From positions 28,291,927 to 28,355,926 of the forward strand of contig CM046870.1 in assembly GCA_025617745.1 (NCBI GenBank): a DNA stretch of 64,000 nucleotides, in the 5' to 3' direction. Made by a program: the position numbers and the translations under genes. This stretch comes from Heliocidaris erythrogramma. Its lineage: Eukaryota; Echinodermata; Echinoidea; Camarodonta; Echinometridae. This document shows, piece after piece, positions 1 to 11,200 of the stretch (position 1 is the first letter of the stretch; every line of letters begins with the position of its first letter). The notes under the pieces are model-generated. The model was given only the letters and a program-made list of their open reading frames with translations, made no database searches and was not told the DNA's origin.

Positions 1-472
1 AGCTAATCATCATCTGCAGGAGGCCCTAAAGTAGAGAATTATATTCTGCATCTTTCCTTATATTTTTCATCAATAAAATACAAATACAAACATAAAGTTA
101 TAAAGCACAGAGCTCCTAACTATGTAAAATTTATTCTACACACATACATGTGTACTGTGCTGCAAGAGCTCCTGATATGCATAAAGCTGCTACTCCATGC
201 ATATAAACATGTACATGAAAAGATGTGCTTTTAGTTTTGATTTAAAATTATTTAACAATTGTGATTTCCTCATATCTAGTGGTATTAGTCATTCCACAGA
301 TTGGGGGCTGCACATATATGCAAAAAATTATGCTCGATCTCCTAGAGCGTGATGGAGTTTGCAAAAGTAGAGTATCTCTGGAACTGCGCAGGTTGTGGGT
401 ACATTGTATGTTTGTGAAATTTGAGTTTTAATAGATCATGACAGTAGCCTATTTGTATTACATTATGTATCT

Positions 473-796
473 GGGCCCGCGTTTCATAAAACCTGTTATC
501 AATGACAAGTTGCCAGAATTGTTATAAGCTACTGAAATCCTTTAACCTGATTGGCTGAGAGCAAATTTGTCATAGAAATGGGCCAGTTGTTATCAATAAC
601 AAGTTACAAGAATTGGTATAAGCTACTGAGATCCTTGAATCTGATTGGCTGAGAGCAAATTTGTCATAGAAATGGGGCAGTTGTTATCAATAACAATTTA
701 CAAGAATTGTTATAAGCTACTGAAATCCTTTAACCTGATTGGCTGAGAGCAAATTTGTCATAGAGATGGGGCAGTTGTTATCATGAAACAGGGCCC
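473..796. mobile_element. MITE with GGGCCC ends and core tandemly triplicated
   Basis: The ends are inverted repeats: GGGCCCGCGTTTCAT on the left and ATGAAACAGGGCCC on the right. Between them a 94-bp core (TTATAAGCTACTGAAATCC followed by GATTGGCTGAGAGCAAATT) occurs three times, the shared TTGGCT falling at 551, 645 and 739. Other copies with this end type lie at 26840-26988 and 47562-47655. No transposase is present, so it would be a non-autonomous DNA transposon. Confidence 0.8.
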
Positions 797-1359
797 AGGT
801 GTGAATTATCAAGAGTACATGTACAGCGTTGTGTTTGTCTTGTTTGTAATACATTGGCTTGCCACATACTCCTCCATGAATGATACATCCACGCCTCTCT
901 CTATGGACATAACCCAGATTCTCTGAATTCTCAAGACGCAGGTCATGTTAGAATGTGCACCTCATTATTTCAAGGAAATAATGCCTCTCTTTATATTGGC
1001 TGGAGGCATTGGAAGGGGGTGCCTTTTTTCTTAGTTTTTTCTTTATACCAGGTAAAACCAGCTATTAGTATAAAGCTAAGAAGCTGTGTAAAGCAAAAGC
1101 CCAAGAACATTTCAAAGAAAGTAAAATTTACTCTTAAAATGTAAAATATCACTATGAATGTGAAAAACACTATGAATTTATATGTATATAAAACTATTTT
1201 TGTAAATCATTTCTGGTTTGCAAAAGAGAATAAAGAAAAGACAAAAATTGTGGGGGCAGGGTTTAAATTCTTCCCTTTTTAATTTATTTGTATTACATGT
1301 ATTTTACAACCGAGGGCTGCAAGCATTTCAAGATCTATTGCTTAAGCAGTAGCCCTTCT

Positions 1360-1503
1360 ATATCTCATTTTGTATTATGTTAGTCTCATGTTTGTTTGTT
1401 TTTGTTTACTCATGTATGATGTTATTATATGTTGTATTGATTCATCTGAATGGAATGTAATGTGATATAGAAACCAATAAATTCAATTCAATTCAATTCA
1501 ATT
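1360..1503 (+). mobile_element. Possible 3' end of a LINE or SINE with (ATTCA)n tail
   Basis: An AT-rich segment ends in AATAAA directly followed by about five ATTCA repeats (1477-1503). Short pentameric tails of this type are typical of CR1/L2-like retroposon 3' ends. No coding remnant is visible, so this rests on the tail alone. Confidence 0.35.
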
Positions 1504-1954
1504 TTCTCTGCTGCTTACAGTATTAAACTGTATGGGTGTACGCTATACATGTACAGGTAGGCCCCTTACAAACATAAAATGTCTCTTTATTGCATGTGTA
1601 TTGTAAACTACAGTGCAATAAATTTGACTTTCACTGCCTCTGGCTTAGAATTTTGTAAATTATTCCAAGTGAAATTGTGTAATTTAAGTAAAGTTGGCCT
1701 ACATTTGATTTAGACTAGCTACATGTTGTAAAATATGGTGTAATTTTATACATCGATCGATGAATTCATTTCACTTGAGTATGATGTGAGATGGTAATCA
1801 ACTATGCATGTGTCATGTGATCAACTGAGAAGCAGTCAGTCATCCATGATGTATCAGGTGATCAATGTAGAACAGCTGATCTTGGCCTTGTGACTCACTG
1901 TTTATAGATCCATCTTTCTGTCATCTCGGGCTCATCTATGATGAGGTCAATATT

Positions 1955-2129
1955 TCCCTTCCATCTTCTCTTTCTTCCCTCTTCTCTCCCCCTTCTCTCC
2001 CCCTTCTCTTTCTCTCTTTCTCTCTCTCTTTCTCTCTCTCTCCATCTCTCTCCATCTCTTTCTCTCTCTCTCTTCCTCTCTCTCTTTCTCTTCCTCTCTC
2101 TCTCTTCTCTCTCTCTCTCTCTCTCTCTC

Positions 2130-2165
<36 letters not shown>
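1955..2165. repeat. CT/GA microsatellite
   Basis: About 210 bp of almost pure pyrimidine, mainly (TC)n with TTTC and TTCC interruptions. It produces long low-complexity frames on both strands (Ser/Leu-rich on +, Arg/Glu-rich on -) that are not genes. Confidence 0.95.
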
Positions 2166-2168
<3 letters not shown>

Positions 2169-3374
2169 TTGCTCCTAATGGGACTCTGTGTACCGGTAGT
2201 ATCCATCAAGTAGGAGAAGAAGATTGACATTTTTACATGTAGGGTCTGTAAGCACTGGCGCCCTGTTTTAATTTGGAAATTTGGTGGTTCCATAATTTTA
2301 TTCGCCAAACCCCTGTTAGGGTTAAGCCCTGCTTTTGGGGTGATGAAAAATATCACAAAAAATAATAGCATTTCATTTGCTGTTCTGGTCCAGTTTCATT
2401 GCATTCATTGCATGGAGCAGTACATTTGATAGTCTTGTAATGTAATGTAATGTACATGTACCTGTAGTACTTCTTTGTGAAATGGCCTCATATTAGTCAT
2501 AGTCATGAAATCAAGATTCTTAACTTCCCGGAGCACCTGACAATCAGTGTAAACCTAAAATTATTCATTCATGAAAAGAACATCAAAAATTGGAGAGAGA
2601 CAGGTACATATGTAGCATACCTTTACTCTGGTATCATGTATTGTCTACCCATGATTTGTTGACATAAAACTCTGAAACAACTTGTTAAACAAATTAGCAA
2701 CAAGTATTAAAATTCCAAGACCCAAATATGCTGTGTGGACTTCCTCAATTCCTTCAGTGCCATTCAGAAAAAGAAAGAATTTTATAAAAAGAAGGAGAGA
2801 CCACAAGAATTCTGTCGGGGAATTTGAGTGCTATGGGGGATAGGGTTCATCGGCCATGCATTGTAGCTATAGTGCGGTTGTCCTCTGATTACTGACGCAA
2901 AACTTCTATTGAAGAAGAAGTGAGAAAAAAAAATTCTACTGTATCATTTTAGGACCTTATTGCAGGCATTTCAATAAAGTTTCCATCCTTCTTTTTTTTT
3001 TTAATGGAATCCCTGTTGTACCAAGGCTTATAGCTGATTTTTAACACAATTAAGTAGATCACCTTATCCAGGGCGCGATACTGAAATGTGTATGATGGAC
3101 ATGGGCCTTAACAATTTGATTCAGGACCCCTAATGTTTCAAAACAGAGCCCTCTGCTGACCCTTAAAATATGAAATGTACATGTAGCTGGACCCCTGTGA
3201 AACAAAAAAGTTTATACTTGTAGGGAGAAGCGCTGCACACCACATTTGATTGCAGCTTGTCAAAATGAAGTGTCCTGTTTAGGATCTAATAGGATCATTT
3301 CATGTCTTCCTGCAAACATGTATGTCCATTAGTCATGTTTGGCCAGCAAAAACCCAAAGCAATTAAACTTTGAT

Positions 3375-3581
3375 ACAGTGAAACCTGTATATAAAGACCG
3401 CTCAAGGGAGACTTGTAAGCAAAGTGGTCTTTATGAGCAGGTGGTCTTTAAGTACAGGTTCCTTACTTCCTTTAATAATACGCATTTCAATGAGAAACAA
3501 ATTTAAAGGGCAACGAAAACTGTGGTCTTTATAGACAGGTGGTCTTTCTATACAGGTGGTCACTAAAGCAGGTTTGACTGT
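3375..3581 (+). mobile_element. GGTCTTTATA repeat family, copy 1
   Basis: A 207-bp element with inverted ends ACAGTGAAACCTG and CAGGTTTGACTGT and several internal GGTCTTTATR...ACAGGTGG modules. Four relatives lie at 8367-8555, 9353-9536, 25663-25891 and 32855-33100, all in the same orientation. This copy is one of the uninterrupted versions for comparison with the interrupted copy at 32855. Confidence 0.75.
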
Positions 3582-4826
3582 ACTTCACATTTATACAGAC
3601 TATACTTTTTGCAATGGGGACGAAGTTACATTGTATGTACATGTATACTATACAGTAGACCTACCCGTAGCCAATACAATAGGATTTATACTGCTTGGTT
3701 GTCTTGCATTCTATTGACAACCAACCCACAAGTCTTCTGTTCTTATTGTATCTATAGGAACCTTGTCTATCAATCATGCTATTATGTCGTTACCATGATT
3801 GACGAGGGTTGTTGGTTTGCAGAGAAAGACATTATGGGAAATGGGAATCATAATAATGCAAAAAAGGATTGTTGTATCATAGTATAATAAAACTGTGGAC
3901 AAATCAGTGCACCTTTTGGCAAGATGGTAATTCTAAATCTTTCTGATACCATTTATATACAGTCATGTACACACTAAAGTTAGGACTACCAGTCAGTTAA
4001 TATACAGTACATATTACTTTTTATTGAGGTGTGATTGTGTGTAGGGCCTACAGCGATAAGATGGTGTCTGATATCATTTATAATCTGTTTCTTATTACAA
4101 GTACTTCTTGAGACAATAACGTCGGCCTGTATCTTGAAAATTACTGTAACAAATGACATGTCGGTGGCATTCTTTTTGATTTCCTTATTGTGCTTCTACT
4201 GGCCCTTTGCAAGTTTGCACTACACTGTATATTGTCTGTTGAGCGCTAGGAGGGCACTAGCTCTGTGTGTTAAAGTGTACACCCTGCTCCATCTCAGCAG
4301 ACAATTTTTCATATGCTCAGTGTTATCCTTCTTTCATCTACATGTATTATGTGTATGTACATGTATGTTCCCTGAGTATTAATTCATCATGTTGGTGTGC
4401 TATTATGCTGTGCAAAAATGGATCATCAGTCCAATTACATGTCTTTGTGCACATCCAATATCCTTGAAGATGAGAATACATTACACATGTAGGTACATGT
4501 AGGACTACATGTAGTCTATATGGTGCAGCCTGTGGAAGAGTGTCCTGTGCTTTGCATTTTATGCAACGTAATTATCAGCTAAATACATAATGAGAGCCTA
4601 ACATCGATGGGTAGAAAGGTCATTCAGATTTAGGAAACGAAAGGCAAAACAAACAGTGGTCAATTTTCTTTGACATTCAACAAAAGAGAATGTTCCCCAT
4701 GATTGAAGCTCCAGTGTTTGTAGGTTTAATACACCAGTTGGCTTGCATTTATCACTCCTGGCCTGCAGTAGTTCCAGGTTCTGCAGATAACATACATGTA
4801 CATGTATGTAGAATAGAGCCTTATTC

Positions 4827-5231
4827 TTAACCCTTTCAAGACAATTGTAGTTTGGCTCAATAACTTTTGTTTCAGAGCTGTAATAAAATACCAGATGTAT
4901 GAGTAGAAAGAGCAGAGTTCTGCACACACTGTGTCCATTTTGTTGCATGATCATATTGCATTTGCCAGGAATTTTAAAAAGGAGAACAAAATCCTGAAAT
5001 TGGCAGCACATTGAGAGGTTCAAAATTGCCATTTTTTTTCAACTTTTAGATGAAGTTACTAACCATTTAAATTGTTTTAAAGACGGAAAACAAACTGCTG
5101 AAAACTGCTTTAAAGACATTACATGTGATTATAAACATGTAGCACTAAAAAGAAAATATCACTGTTGCCAATTTGAAGAACAAAATGTGATCAATTTAGC
5201 CCTTAAATAATTCCTGTCATGAAGGGGTTAA
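4827..5231. mobile_element. TTAA-bounded MITE
   Basis: Begins TTAACCCTTTCAAGACAATTG and ends GAAGGGGTTAA, so TTAA flanks inward CCC/GGG ends as in piggyBac-type non-autonomous elements. It is related along much of its length to 28541-28876 and the sequence just beyond it; both contain GGCTCAATAACTTTTG and a GAATTTTAAAAA block. Confidence 0.6.
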
Positions 5232-6639
5232 CAAACCCCATAAGAGCAATAGAATTGTCTTGTGATATTGAAATATTTTTTATCAGGGCTGAAATAAAGG
5301 AATACAATGAATTGGAGCATCAGAATTACTGTTTTATAATGAGACTCTGTTATGACAGTATATGGACGTTCCACTGTTATTTTACTTGTAGGTAAGGAGC
5401 AAGCAGCAAATATTATGTTGATAAGACAGAAAGAGGAAAGAAAGTAGAGGGAGAGAGAGGGAGAGACTACATGTAACTTAACAGATCTTACAGATCGAAA
5501 ATTGATGAGGGAATACCAAGGTCAAAGTTAATATTTTATGATACTGTCCTGGGGATCAATTTTAGAAGGCAGTGTGGTAGCCATAGATCATCCTATTGAA
5601 AGCAATACTGTCACCACCAGGTGAGAAAAATCAATCCAAGCAGCTGGTGACCTGTCTCATACCTGTAAAGGAATAACGAAAGAAGTGCAATAACATGTGT
5701 ACGCCTTACATATAATATGGAGGTATAGTTGTAAATGTCCTTTGGTCTCTATATGTACTGTATGCTGCAGTCTGACTGGTGACTTCTGTAATGTAGATCC
5801 AGTAAGAAGATTGTATGATTTACTGTTGTTTTTAGTATTTTCATGGTCTTCTGTGATTATTTGTTGTTGCATAAATCCATTTTTAAATCATTGTTGAAAA
5901 ATCATATTGGGTCATTTCAGTTTGTGGAAAATCATATCAAGTAAACAATACAAATAAGTAAGAAATTCGAATTTTCTCAATTAATGCTTTGTACAACCTG
6001 TAATATCTACGAGATTCTGCAGACTAATACTCAACATGTACATGTACATGTAGGCTATTTATCAATGAAGGAATTCAATATTTCATTATTTCAGTTCGGT
6101 CACTAAGAAGATTAATGAAAATAATTGATTATATATTCTAATTGTATCTGTTCCATGAGACTCCACATGACATGTGAAATCAAATTCATTATTAATGTTA
6201 TACCATGAAAATGTAATACACCCTGTAGTAAACACAATAACCTTATTCCTTTGCAAGTTCCACATTAAAGCCTATAGGCCTATTTCAAGGGTTATCTCAT
6301 CGTGCTCTGATATTGCATGTACCGCAAGGCTAATGAGAGTACAAAAGCGAAACTCGTTCATTGTGCTTCGTACATGTAGGGGGTATGGTATGTATATCTG
6401 GATTTAGTGTGTGGTCAGTTATGCAAATGATGAGCCCACAAATTACACAAATATATTATCCCGCAGTCATTCCCAGATCAAACAAGGAGTTCAATTTAGT
6501 TGTCATGATTACACAGAGCGGGGGACACTGATGGATGATGGTCATTAGGGATGATGATGAAGAACCTGCTAAAGGAAAGGAGATGAAATCTGTAGCAAAG
6601 CAAGACAAAATCATTAGAACATGGAGAACCTATGAGAGA

Positions 6640-7250
6640 GAAAAGGGAGAGGGATAGAAGAAAGTTAAAGGAGAGTGAGGGAGACAAAATGATGGATTGG
6701 GGGGGGGGGGTGAGGCATGATTCATTTAGCTTTTGGGATGAGGACTGGGGTGATTAAAAGTAAATATGAAAGTAGAAGGGAAAGAGGGAGGGAGTGGGCA
6801 AATGAGAGAGAGAGAGAGAGAGAGGAGCAGAGAGAAGAGAAATGAAGATCGAGTGAAAAGAAAAGAAAGGAAGATAGAATGAAGAGAAAAGAGGGAGTGG
6901 GAAATAGAGAGAGAGAGAGAGAGAGAAAGGGGGAGAATCAGTAAGGGATAACCTTTTATTTTTTGGAGGGGAATGATGAAAAGTAAACAAAAATATAGAA
7001 GGCAAAAAAGGAAGAGAGTGAGCAAGTGAGAGGGAGGGACAGAAAGAAAAAGGAAAATAGAGCAAGGAAAGGGTGAGAAAAAATGGAGGGGGGAAGAGAA
7101 TTGCAGATGAGAAAGAGAGGAGGAAATCTAGACTGGAGGGGTGGGGGAGGAAAAATGAAAAAAAAAGAGAAAGTGATCAAGAGAGAGGAATAGGAAGAGT
7201 CAGAGAATAGAGAGAGGAAGGAATAAAGAGTAAGTAAGCAAGAAAGAGGC
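6640..7250. repeat. Purine-rich GA tract
   Basis: About 600 bp of purine-rich DNA on the + strand, with pure (GA)n at 6805-6825 and 6906-6927 and a G10 run near 6700. Complementary-strand frames are Ser/Leu/Phe-rich low complexity, not genes. Confidence 0.9.
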
Positions 7251-8182
7251 ATTATTCATAAGGGGTGTATTGTTATCTTATGTTTATCTTTTTTATGTTA
7301 TAAGTCAACCATGCTTTATGTGGGGTTTGACAGAATTGTGTCTCTCACTATATGGTCTGCATTTGGGTGAAGATTCTGGCTGCATGATTCAATAAATCTT
7401 ATCGAGTGTTCTCAAAGTAACAAGTAAAGAGAGACTTTTTAAAGAGGAGGTATAATGTTTAAAGGAAATATCATATTTATGAGGAAATACCATGTAGATT
7501 TTTTTAAAGGAAAGTAAAAGCCCCCCCCCCCCCCCCACAAAAAAAAAAAAAATATTACAGGAGGGATTACCAATCCTTTGCTTGATGTTTCAAAACTATA
7601 TCATGTACACAATGCTGGACAAAGCATGATGGAAATGAATTTTCTCAAAGTCTTGATTCATGTATAGACATGAACTACACTTCTAAATAGATCATCTTTT
7701 TCTTCTCAAATTGTCACCAATTATTTTTATTTTCCTCTCCTATGTATTCTAAAAGAAATAAAAGTATATATTGATTTATTAAATGAACCAATGTGAATAA
7801 AAATGACTCAAATCAACAAAAATTGCCAATTTGTACATGAAAATAGTGATTATGAAGTTTATGGATATTTACATTAAACTTGTTCTTATTCACTAATGGC
7901 TCTGGGAACCGTATTAAACATGGACCTCAAATTTTCAGTGATTTTTGCTCTTTCCTCTCATGCATGTGTGATTCCTAGAATTAAAAAAAAAAAGCTCACT
8001 GTCTCTAAAAGGAGACTGAACGTTATGGATTAACAAAGAAAGATTATCCCATTTTGTTTTTGTGTATGTTTAGTGTTATATCTGTTCTTTCTGTGTTTAA
8101 GAGTAAGCCAACGTGTCTTACAGTTTTAAATACTTCATTATGTTTCTTTCATTTCTTCTTTTCTTCAATTTTTTTTTATCAG

Positions 8183-8296
8183 GACTTTCAAGATGTAGAC
8201 ATTTTTCCAAGATGCGACAGTCCAAATACCTTGAAAGGCAGGGGATGCGAAGATCGACACATAGAAAACCCTCTTAGTACAGTCGAAATAACCGGG
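8183..8296 (+). CDS. itgb: Integrin beta exon 1 of 19 found: C-terminal half of PSI domain
   Basis: Thirty-eight codons with both ends at phase 0. The acceptor follows TTTTTTATCAG and the donor is GTAGGT. The peptide contains [20 protein letters not shown] and then ENPLSTVEI, matching the PSI pattern RCD...L...GC...IENP of integrin betas. It opens with DFQDVDIF, so the preceding cysteine-rich part of PSI must be in an upstream exon. Residues are numbered here from this exon (1-38). Confidence 0.95.
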
Positions 8297-11200
8297 GTAG
8301 GTTGCAGTATTTTGATTAGATTTCATTTCATGTACTGGTTCAGCTATTGTTTTAGAAAATGATAGTACAGTAAAACCTGTCTATAAAGACCGCCCAAGGG
8401 AGACAAGAAAAGCGGTCTTTATGAGCAGGTGGTCTTTATGAACAGGTTGCGTTAATACACATTTCATTGAGAAACACTTTCAAGGGAAACAAAAATTGTG
8501 GTCTTTATAGACAGGTGGTCCTTCTATACAGGTGGTCGCTGGAGCAGGTTTGACTATAATTGACATTTTCAGGGGTACACATGGTGTGAATCATTCCATT
8601 TTTTTCAACAAAGAGAATAGATAAGATACCATTGGAAATGAATTGAAAAGTAATTTTCTTTGACCAAGATTCAAGGTGACATTGCATCTCCATATGTAAA
8701 TCTTCAGAATGAATAATGAACAAATGTGAATGTTTTTGTTACGAGGTAAAATATGTTTTTGATTGAAAGAGCATTTCCAGAGCTACCAGTGGTTATATTC
8801 AATTATAGTGGTATCATTGGTTTTATAAAGTTGAGTTCTGGTCATGAGATAACATTGTGAAAGAAAATATCTCAAAGCAATTGGGAATGGTTGATCATGT
8901 CTATGTGTAAGGATTAGTGCATACTTTGAGATTTTGTAATCATCAAAATGAAAGAAATTGACCCAATATCGGTGTAAAGCACATGCACTGCACACAGAAA
9001 TGGGTAAATGGGACTGCACACACATGTGGCATGATTGTTTGGCCCAAACATTTCAGCTATTTCTTATATGAGGGCATTTGAAGTGCAATCATTTTCAGGG
9101 GACATTTTTACTATGATGTTCTTCCAAACTGACATAACAAGAATGAGAAAGCTCACAAATTATTTTTCACCTTTCCCAGAACTCCACCTTTTCTCTAAAA
9201 TAAGAGAGGGGTGGGGATACAGCTTATTGCTTTGGTCTTGTGCTTTATGTTTCTTTTGAAGGCATAATTCTTCAACTAAAACCCTTAGGTTATGTATAGT
9301 AAAAAGCAAAAATGTATTGAGAATAAATCACTGATTAACTATTGACTTAAATAGTACAACCTGTATATAAAGATCGCTCAAGGGAGACTAGAAAAGCGGT
9401 CTGTATGTGAAGGTGGTCTGTACACGTTCCTTTGATACACGTTTCAGTGAGAAATGCTTTTTGAGGGAAACAACAATTGTCTTCATAGACAGGTGGTCTT
9501 TCTAAAGAGGTGGTCGCTAAAGCAGGTTTGAATATACTCAAGTATTGTGGTCACATCCTTTGTACATGTCGTATTTATTGGATTTATAAATTGATGAATT
9601 TTATATTAAGTTATTGTAGTTAACCCTTTTTTCTTTACCATGTCTCTTCTATTTAATCCCCTGCATCAGGATACACCATTAAGTCAAGCAGAAGACTCTG
9701 GAGAACCTGTGGAGAATCTAGTCCAGGTCTACCCTCAAGAGATAGAGCTCACAATGAGACCAGGTAAGAGATTTTGATTTGATTTGATTTGATTTGATTT
9801 GATTTGATTTGATTTGATTTGATTTGATTTGATTTGATTTGATTTGATTTGATTTGATTTGATTTGATTTGATTTGATTTGATTTGATTCCTACATTGTG
9901 AGTAACTTGAAATACACAAATAATTTCTTGGTACTACAAAATTTCAATATGGCACGAAAAAGAGACATGATAACGAAGCTTTTCGACCTGCACTCATCAG
10001 GTTATCACGCAGGTATATAACAAATTACTTGAAATCAACTATATTATACTCGGTAAACCCGGACGCAACCTAGACGCCGTAATTTCAGAACAATCGCAAA
10101 GCTTGGACGAACTCCTTTTGTCTGCAGAGAAGAGGTTCATGCGGGCCAGAAGCTCAGCACATTTATGCTTTCTGGAAGCCGCTTACATTCAATCGCATGA
10201 ACCTCTTCTGTGCAGACAAACGAAGTTCGTCCAAACTTTGCGATTGTTCTGAAATTACGGCGTCTAGGTTGCGTCCGGGTTTACTGAGTATAATATAGTT
10301 GATTTCAAGTAATTTGTTATATACCTGCGTGATAACCTGATGAGTGCAGGTCGAAAAGCTTCGTTATCATGTCTCTTTTTCGTGCCATATTGAAAACTTG
10401 AAATATGTTAACCATCTACTGAATACACCTTGCCAGGAAAGCCCAAAAGGGCTATTGCCCCCTAATTCTAGAAGAAAAAAAGAGCACTGAGAGCCCTTGC
10501 AAATTAAAATGAACCTCAGTAAAAACAGTAAAATCAATTTCTGTCAGTTGTATTTTAATGCAGAAAATCAGTGAACATCAGGCATAAAATCGCCAAACGG
10601 GCGATTCTGTGCAGTGTCCTGTATGACATATGACATTTATCCATGCATTTCATCCATAAATGAAAATTCTCTTGATATGACTATGACTATTGATGGTGAT
10701 CAATACCAGAAAGCACTATTATTCAATGGTAATCTTGAGAGATTCTTCAATTTAGGATGAAATAGAAAAAAGGTCATATGTGACCCTACACCACAAAACG
10801 ACCAGTCGGAAATTTTGTTTTTTGAATTTCAGCACAGTTTGAAAGCTTAGATTCTAAGCTTTACAATGATATACAACTTGTCTTGTATAGACACAGCAAA
10901 CCCAGACAGGCTAATAACCAAAACAATAGAGAAAACGGGCTCTAAAGAAGAGTGACCATTTAAGAGCACCTAATCTGTGTCCTATTGTTTGTCGCACAAA
11001 AGGTTGAGTCAAAACTCCAAAGCCTACACTGTGAAGTACTCATTGGATTGGGTTGAAACTTTCCATACCTTTAGAATAGATATATTTCTTTCCTTCTGTA
11101 GATTTTGAATATCAGACAGTGCAAAGTTTTTGAGTTATACCAGAAAAGCAATGTGAAGTACGATCCCAGCAAGCTGACTCACAAAGTTTGAATGTCCATG

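Larger units (their letters stand above)
1..8182. other. Region upstream of the first recognised integrin exon
   Basis: No exon recognised. The gene should have at least one earlier coding exon here or beyond the left edge, encoding the signal peptide and first half of the PSI domain with its CxxC and CxWC cysteines; I found none with plausible splice borders. The stretch holds the repeats listed separately plus many short tacatgta motifs (for example near 2455, 4490 and 6035). Outside those repeats (2166-3374, 3582-4826, 5232-6639, 7554-8182) I see only AT-rich unique-looking DNA. Confidence 0.6.

Noticed and set aside
473..796. CRISPR-like regular repeat
   Set aside because: Three direct 94-bp copies without unique spacers inside a eukaryotic MITE; not a CRISPR array.
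1895..2371. Arg/Glu-rich 158-codon frame and matching Ser/Leu-rich frame
   Set aside because: Produced entirely by the CT/GA microsatellite; no composition or motif of a real protein.
4035..4382. 115-codon frame with a hydrophobic start resembling a signal peptide
   Set aside because: It starts at TTG rather than ATG, has no donor in the right phase and no family similarity.
4267..4467. Frame with SCWC that recalls the PSI CxWC motif
   Set aside because: No splice acceptor or donor around it and no other PSI residues; judged chance.
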